NCBI GenBank assembly: GCA_013812515.1
Contig: JACCTI010000028.1
Coordinates: 1-21,067 of the forward strand
Source of the DNA: Chthoniobacterales bacterium
GTDB lineage: Bacteria > Verrucomicrobiota > Verrucomicrobiia > Chthoniobacterales > UBA10450
Direction: 5' to 3'
Length of the DNA: 21,067 nucleotides
Made by a program: the position numbers and the translations under genes. Shown one piece after another: positions 15,763-21,067 of this stretch. The notes under the pieces are model-generated. The model saw only the letters and a list, made by a program, of their open reading frames with translations. It was not told the origin of the DNA and made no database searches. How positions within the stretch are numbered: the first letter of the stretch is position 1; each line of letters opens with the position of its first letter.

Positions 15763-16242
15763 ATGCGGCGCGCGATATATCCCGGTAGTTTCGACCCCGT
15801 CACGCACGGTCACCTCGATGTCATAGAGCGCGCTGGCAAGCTATTCGATGAGGTCATCGTGGCCGTCGCGCACAACGACCAAAAACAGTCGTTCTTCACG
15901 CTCGAGGAGCGGCTCGCGCTCCTGCGCAATTCTCTGGACGGACGTAACCGCGTGCAGGTCGAGCCGCTCGATGGGCTCCTGGTTGACTTCGCGGTTCAGC
16001 GAAAGGCGACCGCGGTCGTCCGCGGACTGCGCGCGATCTCGGATTTCGAATTTGAATTCCAGATGGCGCTTATGAACAGAAAGCTGGAGGCGAGTGTCGA
16101 AACCATCTTCCTGATGCCGAAAGAGGAATACACATACCTGAGCTCTCGGATCGTGAAGGAGATCGCGCGCCTCGGCGGGAATATCTCCAACTTCGTTCCC
16201 TCGCACGTGGTGGACGCCTTTGCCCGCAAACAGAAGCAATGA
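15763..16242 (+). CDS. coaD: Phosphopantetheine adenylyltransferase
   Basis: 159 residues from ATG at 15763, matching the usual size. It adenylates 4'-phosphopantetheine to dephospho-CoA. MRRAIYPGSFDPVTHGHLDV carries the nucleotidyltransferase (T/H)xGH motif, followed by VRGLRAISDFEFEFQMALMN and the ISSxxVRE-type segment LSSRIVKEIARLGGNI. The reading frame is open further upstream to a GTG at 15688, but those 25 codons lack homology and the ATG fits the family start exactly. No strong Shine-Dalgarno is seen. It is the third CoA gene in this window, 4.3 kb from coaCB. yceD follows after 19 nt. Confidence 0.96.
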   Translation: MRRAIYPGSFDPVTHGHLDVIERAGKLFDEVIVAVAHNDQKQSFFTLEERLALLRNSLDGRNRVQVEPLDGLLVDFAVQRKATAVVRGLRAISDFEFEFQMALMNRKLEASVETIFLMPKEEYTYLSSRIVKEIARLGGNISNFVPSHVVDAFARKQKQ

Positions 16243-16261
16243 ACTCCGAAAGCCTTCGGGA

Positions 16262-16711
16262 GTGAAAATTCATCTACGCCAAATTCCCGATGATGGCTTG
16301 CATCTGGAAGGCGAAGAAGATTGCCCGATCACCGATCTTGCACCGGAGGAGATTGTTAGCGCCGGCCCATTGCGCTACTCGCTCGACGTCGGCATTTCCG
16401 AGGGAGCGCTCTGGGCCAATGGTTCTCTTTCGCTGCCGGTCGAGTTCACCTGCGTTTCGTGTCTCGAACGCTTCGTCTACACGATTCAAGTGCCGGAGTT
16501 CACGATTCACACCGAGCTCGGCGGGCCGGAAGCGCTCGATCTCGCGCCGTTCGTGCGGGAGGACATTCTCTTGAATCTGCCGGCGTATCCCCGTTGCGAC
16601 CGCGAAGGCGGAAAAGTTTGCCCCAAGCCTTACCTCCACTCAGAGCGCGCAACGGGTTCACTGGAAGAGCGCAAGCCTGACTGGAGCGCGCTCGACAAAC
16701 TCGATCTGTAG
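16262..16711 (+). CDS. yceD: YceD/DUF177-family protein (23S rRNA accumulation protein-like)
   Basis: 149 residues from GTG at 16262. MKIHLRQIPDDGLHLEGEED starts the protein; the cysteine pair in EFTCVSCLERFVYTIQVP is the family hallmark, and the C-terminus has YPRCDREGGKVC and PDWSALDKL. Known DUF177 genes sit directly upstream of rpmF and influence 23S rRNA. The frame also opens at a TTG (16220) inside coaD, but GTG with CGGGAG just upstream, 19 nt after the coaD stop, is the better start. Odd point: rpmF is not next; it lies 4.3 kb further on (20989). Confidence 0.9.
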   Translation: MKIHLRQIPDDGLHLEGEEDCPITDLAPEEIVSAGPLRYSLDVGISEGALWANGSLSLPVEFTCVSCLERFVYTIQVPEFTIHTELGGPEALDLAPFVREDILLNLPAYPRCDREGGKVCPKPYLHSERATGSLEERKPDWSALDKLDL

Positions 16712-16771
16712 GGAAGAAGGATCGGCGCGCCGGGGCGGTTAGTTCGGATCGCTCTCACCTTCTCGAGGTCA

Positions 16772-18818
16772 TCACAGGCCAACGGCTGTCCAGGCGTCAT
16801 AGGAGCTGGCGGGACTGCTGGATTGCTGACGGCGGAAGTAAAGGCGCCCGTCAATGCCGGTGGTGGCAAGCACGGTGCGGCCGTTCCCATCCACGCAAGC
16901 GCTTGGGAAGTGGGGAATGAGTCCACCGTAATCCACCCATTGCAGACCGAACCCGCCGTTCACAGTTTTTTGGCTCGTCCCGCTTACGCCGCCATATGCA
17001 TTGCGTTCAAAGGTCATGATGAGACCGCTGGCCCGCGTGACGGAAAGCCGCGACCGGGCCAGTGCCGGCGTCACCATAGAGATCCACGGTGGTCGAGGGC
17101 CACGAACCGTCGACGGCGGACTGTTTGAGAGTTCGGACCCGGGCGCTGCCTTGTTCGCGATAGAAGAGTCGGAGCCTGCCATTTTCATTTAAGGTGACTG
17201 TCGGCGGGCCCGCGGCATTTGTGATCGGAGCGCTTGAAGTAGGAAAGCTCGCGGTATGAACAAAAATGCCGTCGGGCGCTTTCTGGCGCCAGCGCGCGAT
17301 ATGTCCCAGCCTCGTGCTGGCAAAGAGTTCGATCCGCCCGCCCGCGGAAGTGATAGCAGCCAATCCGCCCAGGATGTCCGGCCCGCCGCCGAGATCGAGC
17401 CAATCCGACCATCCACCTCCGGTTAATTCCCACTTCGTGCTAACGCCGCCGCTGTTGTTCTTGATGAACACCTGCAGCCGCCCGTCTGCGTTCGCGGCCG
17501 CAGCAGGCAGACCCACAAAATGGCAACCAGGGTACTGACTGCACTGAGTTGGAGTGGGCGCGCCGAGACTTTGCCAGGCGCCGAAGGTTTGGCTGCCGAC
17601 GCTGGTCTGTATCCCGGTGATGATTCGCAGGAGCGGCGCGGTTTGTGGGATTAGCAGCGCATCGTGATCCTGCTGATGTGGCAGCTTTAAGGCAAAGACT
17701 TGCAAGCGTTCATCGGGACGGGTCGCAACGGCGAGGTGCGATGCGACGGGTGCGCCGCCAAGGCTGATCGGGCCCTTCCAAGCGCCGCCCACCGACTGTT
17801 CCTGCCAAAAGACAACCTTCCTGTTTTCGACGGCAAAGGCTGCCAGGCGGTTGTTCGATTGCCTCGTCAGCCAGGTGGTGTTGTTAGGGTAACGTTCATA
17901 GGTCGCTCCGAAGAACCCAAGGTAGCAATCCTCCGTGTCCTGAAAGTTGCGGTCCCATTGTTTGTAGGCGTCGCAAATCCCGCGTTTATCCGTGTATTGC
18001 ACCGGGCCCAGGTTTCCCTGATGCTGGGTGATGCTGTAACCCTTGTAATACAAGATGGAGGTATGCCCGTTGTCTGTTCGGCCTGAGTAACTGGCAAGCG
18101 CCTCATTGGCAAAGTAGGCGGTGAAGGTGTGATCAGTTTATCAGTGCTCACATAATCCAGAGGCTTCGGGTCGGTACATGGAGCATCGGGAGCCGAACCC
18201 GCCGAATAGGGTTGTGGATCAAGTGTGCGCACGACGGAAGGACGATACTTGTTGAGCAGATCGACCAGACTCCCCACCAGATCAGTGCGCGTATAGGTGT
18301 AGGACTGCGTGATGGGCGTACCGGTCGGCACAATTGTTGTCTTACTCGGCACCTGATTATCGTATAGCTGATAGATGGCGTGCTGGTTTTCGGGGACTGC
18401 ATGTCATCGCCGTCGTCCGGTAAGTTCATGAAGATAAGCTTCACTTGCGGCGCGCGGCCACGAGAGTATCGACCTCCACCAGATTGCCATTTCGGACGGC
18501 CAGAGTAGACCGATTCCAGGTCCCGGCTCGTTCGGAACGCCCACCATCGCAGCGTAGGCGGCGCGCTCTCCTTCCTGGCGACTGGCCGCGAAATACGCGC
18601 GATCCTGCGTCTTATCTATTGTCCGTTCCGCCTCACCGGCCGTGAGATAAACCGTCACCGGCCGCAATCATGTTCCTTAACTCCAGATTCATGAAGAGAA
18701 TATCGTCGTCTTCGTGCGCGATGATCTGCATCGTCGTGTAATCGGAAAAAGCATCGCGCACCATTCCCGCCGAACAGGCGAGCACTGCGGCAACTAGGCA
18801 GATGAGTTGTCATTTCAT
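16772..18818 (-). pseudogene. Broken secreted PIG-L (LmbE-like) deacetylase with C-terminal lectin-like beta-propeller
   Basis: Joining frames on the minus strand rebuilds about 660 residues. The start ATG AAA TGA (18818) has AGAAAGG upstream and a stop at codon 3, consistent with a CGA-to-TGA change. A signal peptide (QLICLVAAVLACSAG) follows, then the PIG-L metal motif IIAHEDDDILFMN, PVTVYLTAGEA, RAYFAASRQEGERAAYAAM, VKLIFMNLPDD and DLLNKYRPSVVRTLDP. After about 18050 comes a run of propeller blades, each with a GRLxxF-type strand (ERLQVFAL, GRLQVFIKN, GRIELFAS, GRLRLFYRE, GLIMTFERN, GRLYFRR), as in PLL-type lectins. Frame breaks lie near 18665, 18524, 18453, 18393, 18137 and 17032. The intact ancestor would be an exported GlcNAc-type deacetylase with sugar-binding repeats. 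Two tandem stops end it. Confidence 0.87.
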
Positions 18819-19009
18819 GATGATTGCCTTTCTCAGTTGCTGACCCGCCGAGGTTTAGAAAAGAGCCACCATTTGTCGAGGCTAAACTTCAACCAAGGCG
18901 CTCGATCCGCGGTGCAGAAAGTGCCAGAGACTCTCCGGCATGCAGGCTATCAGATTATTGGAAGCGTTAGAGGAAACGGAATACGTTGCGGCATTCCTCC
19001 TCAACGAAA

Positions 19010-19797
19010 ATGACTGAATGGAATGCTGCCGAGTACTCACGATGTTCGTCACTGCAGGAAGCAATGGGTCAGGAAGTACTCGCTCTGCTTAATCTGAGAG
19101 ACTCAGAGCGAATCCTTGATGTCGGATGCGGCGATGGGAAGATCACGGCCGAAATTGCCTCCCGCGTTCCGAGAGGTTGGGTCGTGGGCGTCGATCCTTC
19201 ACGGGACATGATCGGCTTTGCTCAGGCCCACTTCAGTCCGGCCACGCGGCCCAACCTCTGATTCGAGGTAGCGGACGCTCGGCGTCTGCCATTCAAGAAC
19301 GAGTTTGATCTAACGGTCTTTTTTAATGCATTGCACCGGATTCCCGAGCACGAGCTAGCGCTCAGGTCCATTCATTCCGCTCTGGTTTCGGGCGGTAAGG
19401 CCAAGCTTCGCCTGGTGTCGGCAGGTGCACGCAAGAGCTTGGAAAATGTGGTGGAAGACACGCGTCGAATCTCGAGATGGAGCGCTTACTTCCGAGATTT
19501 TTACGATCCTTATCTGCATCTGACGCCGGAACGGTATGCAGCAGAGGCGGAGCGGACTGGCTTCCGTGTCCTGGAAGTTTCGATGAAGGATCACACGTGG
19601 GATTCGGGTCGCGCGCGGCATTTTTTGCTTTTTGCGCCGTCGGTTGCGTCGCTTGGACGGAGCTCTTGCCCGTCGCAGCCCGGCCCGACTTCATCAATGA
19701 TGTTCTGGACCGCTACCTAGGAGTAGCCGCCGACGGCAGCGAAGAAGGACATACCTTCAAGTTTTATCAGATGGATATCAACATGCTGGCAAACTGA
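19010..19797 (+). pseudogene. Broken class I SAM-dependent methyltransferase (trans-aconitate methyltransferase-like)
   Basis: ATG at 19010 starts MTEWNAAEYSRCSSLQEAMG, then the SAM motif ILDVGCGDGKITAEIA and GVDPSRDMIGFAQAHF. A TGA at 19259-19261 interrupts PNL-stop-FEVADARRLPF, where homologues have Arg, again consistent with CGA to TGA. The same frame continues through FDLTVFFNALHRIPE and YLHLTPERYAAEAERTGFRVL. Near 19601-19606 the frame shifts: restoring one T would give DFGSRAAFFAFC, and the other frame then finishes WTELLPVAARPDFINDVLDRY and FKFYQMDINML to a stop at 19797. Total about 262 residues, a normal length. Restart from internal codons cannot rebuild a full fold, so it is probably non-functional. 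Confidence 0.87.
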
Positions 19798-19973
19798 CCA
19801 AACTCTGGCCCATATTGAACCTGGCTGCGTGACGGGATGATCCGTAGTCAGAGAATGGCAGGCGCGGCGCGCACAATACGATCGGAGTGCCGATCTCCGT
19901 CCTCCGCCCAGTCTCGTTAGACTCCCACTCATTCGGATCGACGCCTATCGGAGAAAGTGCTCGTAATCGCGCT

Positions 19974-20327
19974 ATGAGAGCAAATCGCATTTTCCTGTTA
20001 GCTCTGGCGCTATGGTTCACAGCGACCGCGGCAACCTTTGCTGACAATGCCCTCATGGGCACCTGGAAGCTCAACGAAAGCAAATCGAAGTTCGCACCCG
20101 GCGCGGCCAAAAATACTAGTGTTGTCTACAGCCCGACCGAGGGTGACATGATAAAGTGCACGGCAGATGGGACGGATAAGGATGGTAGGCCCATCCACTG
20201 GACCTGGGTGGGGAAATTCGATGGCCAACCGCACCGGCTTAAAGGGAGCCCGTCGGGCGGCTCATTTTTATCGACCGCAAACCCGCAGTTGAGAGTGACT
20301 GCACTTTGCGGCGGATTCCACCCGTGA
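19974..20327 (+). CDS. Small secreted protein with GTWKLNxSKSKF motif, possibly truncated
   Basis: 117 residues from ATG at 19974. Residues 1-23 (MRANRIFLLALALWFTATAA...) form a clear signal peptide. The mature part begins DNALMGTWKLNESKSKFAPG, continues VVYSPTEGDMIKCTADGTDKDG and WTWVGKFDGQPHRLKG. This resembles a family of small exported proteins of unknown function that I recall from Verrucomicrobia and Acidobacteria. The last 30 residues (from GSPSGG) do not look like the rest of the family, which usually continues with more beta strands, so a frameshift near 20240-20260 and loss of the C-terminus are likely. A GGAGAAAG lies about 17 nt upstream, too far for a good ribosome binding site. 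The open frame extends further upstream but without signal-peptide sense. Confidence 0.55.
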   Translation: MRANRIFLLALALWFTATAATFADNALMGTWKLNESKSKFAPGAAKNTSVVYSPTEGDMIKCTADGTDKDGRPIHWTWVGKFDGQPHRLKGSPSGGSFLSTANPQLRVTALCGGFHP

Positions 20328-20988
20328 GCACTTCCCATGTTTGATTGCTTTAAGCGGTCAAGCTTCCCTGGTGCGGCAAACGTCAGAGCGGCTCATCGCA
20401 CATCGTTGTGTTATCGTGACTGACGTGAGGCGCTGAATCCTTATCGGTGCGTTCATAAAACGCACATTGGAGCTCCTGACTGAATTGGCGGAGGAAGGCG
20501 TGCTCGCGCGGTATGCGGTCGTGACTGCGGTTCCCGCTGTGATGTCAGCGGCTTCACCTACGACGGATTACGAGGCGCGAGCAGCGTTCGATCCCTTCCG
20601 AACCCGCCCGGCTTTCCTGGCCACTCTCACGAGTTCGGCACTCCCGCCGTAAAGCTGGCCTGCCAGCGCTACCGCGACATCTTCTGGCTCAAAGACGAAG
20701 CGTTGGAAACACGCCAATCTCGCTCGGTAGGCGCCTGCCGATCGGCATGCCCGCTCCTCCGGGCACACTCAAAATATCGGTGCCGCCCTAAAACTGTGAC
20801 TGCGATCTGCGCGGCGCCAGCCCTCGACCCGGTGTGCTCGTGCTCGGAAACTTTTCAGGGTCTTGAAAGGGGTTCGCCGAGTTTGCGGAGGTTGCATCGG
20901 ATCTGAAGCGGTTGTGATCCGCCGATTGTAATCATCGGCGAGGCCCAGGTTGCCTTCGGGCGATTCTCTGCTTTCCTTCTCCGCTCGT
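20328..20988. other. 660-bp region without a supportable gene, ending upstream of rpmF
   Basis: It contains a perfect 7-bp hairpin GTGCGTT/AACGCAC (20447-20465) and a second, CGCCGAT/ATCGGCG (20920-20940), 48 nt before rpmF. A short frame at 20467-20652 begins LELLTELAEEGVLARYAV, resembling the N-terminus of AbiEii-like nucleotidyltransferase proteins, but the glycine-rich and acidic catalytic motifs are absent. I regard it at best as a remnant. No promoter for rpmF could be identified with confidence. Confidence 0.5.
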
Positions 20989-21067
20989 ATGGGAGTTCCA
21001 AAACGCAAAACCTCCAAGATGCGGCTGCGCACGCGCAAAGCATCTCATCGTTGGGTGGCCCCGCAGT
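20989..21067 (+). CDS. rpmF: Ribosomal protein L32 (bL32), N-terminal part, cut by window edge
   Basis: ATG at 20989 gives 26 codons to the window end: MGVPKRKTSKMRLRTRKASH, then RWVAPQ. The MxVPKR(K/R)TSK start and the basic run are diagnostic of bL32, a small protein of the large ribosomal subunit. The zinc-binding CxxC pairs usual in this type would lie beyond the edge. No Shine-Dalgarno is visible in the pyrimidine-rich leader (CTTTCCTTCTCCGCTCGT). plsX is the expected next gene. It should follow yceD directly but is 4.3 kb away from it. Confidence 0.9.
   Translation, partial: MGVPKRKTSKMRLRTRKASHRWVAPQ

Larger units (their letters stand above)
16712..20988. other. 4.3-kb island of decayed genes separating yceD from rpmF
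   Basis: yceD ends at 16711 and rpmF starts at 20989, whereas these two are adjacent in most genomes. The interval contains two pseudogenes on opposite strands (16772-18818 minus, 19010-19797 plus), one doubtful small secreted protein (19974-20327) and about 660 bp with no gene. I found no transposase, integrase, tRNA or clear flanking direct repeat. Insertion followed by decay is the simplest reading; rearrangement is an alternative. Confidence 0.7.

Noticed and set aside
16712..16771. rpmF directly after yceD
   Set aside because: I looked for an L32 start in all frames after the yceD stop; none is present. The L32 start is at 20989.
17007..18053. A 348-codon minus-strand frame starting MYYKGYSITQH as an independent intact lectin-like gene
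   Set aside because: It lacks a start context and signal peptide, begins mid-domain in the PIG-L reconstruction and ends by frameshift before the last propeller blades; it is part of the larger pseudogene.
20447..20465. Hairpin GTGCGTT/AACGCAC as a terminator
   Set aside because: No T-tract follows the stem and no intact gene ends just before it.
1..21067. CRISPR arrays, tRNA or rRNA genes, intact transposases or integrases
   Set aside because: No regularly spaced direct repeats, no cloverleaf-type sequence and no recombinase motifs were recognised by eye; a tRNAscan or HMM search could still reveal something missed.

Overview
The window looks like chromosomal DNA from a GC-rich Gram-negative bacterium. 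Verrucomicrobiota (Spartobacteria/Chthoniobacterales-like soil lineage) is the best guess. This is inference from the style of the proteins (RNase HIII, separate CoaC and CoaB, an L32 beginning MGVPKRKTSK, a lysine-rich H1-like micro-protein) and from palindromic intergenic repeats of a kind I associate with that group. No rRNA or tRNA gene was recognised to settle it.

Layout. (1) 1-1835, minus strand: a family 2 glycosyltransferase followed by the first 99 codons of a secreted L,D-transpeptidase, i.e. cell envelope or polysaccharide functions. (2) 2159-4699: a large membrane-bound hybrid histidine kinase, whose stop overlaps tail to tail with an HU/IHF-like gene at 4696-5067; rnhC (RNase HIII) follows on the minus strand. 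(3) 6199-16711, plus strand: a dense housekeeping run of mutY, trpB, yicC, gmk, coaC, coaB, a 33-residue basic micro-gene with its own terminator, an inositol-monophosphatase-family gene, ispF, cysS, a left-handed beta-helix acyltransferase-like gene, coaD and yceD (DUF177). Several junctions overlap (yicC/gmk 8 nt, coaC/coaB 4 nt, IMPase/ispF 4 nt), so they are probably co-transcribed in blocks. CoA synthesis is represented by coaB, coaC and coaD. (4) 16712-20988: a 4.3-kb stretch of decayed or doubtful genes. (5) 20989-end: the first 26 codons of rpmF (ribosomal protein L32).

The most notable structural observation is that yceD and rpmF, normally immediate neighbours, are separated by the 4.3-kb stretch. 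It holds a broken secreted PIG-L deacetylase/lectin-propeller gene (one nonsense codon and about six frameshifts), a broken SAM-dependent methyltransferase (one nonsense codon and one frameshift) and a small secreted protein that may be truncated. The upstream 16 kb has no such damage, so local decay is more likely than poor sequence quality.

Other points of interest are the 33-residue histone-H1-like ORF at 11589-11690 with a strong ribosome binding site and strong terminator, two copies of an 81-82-bp palindromic repeat with TTGTA(G/A)C...GCTACAA ends, a near-perfect 60-bp palindrome at 15495-15554, and a MutY with Glu where the catalytic Asp is expected. I did not find a CRISPR array, intact transposase, prophage or a clear new defence system.
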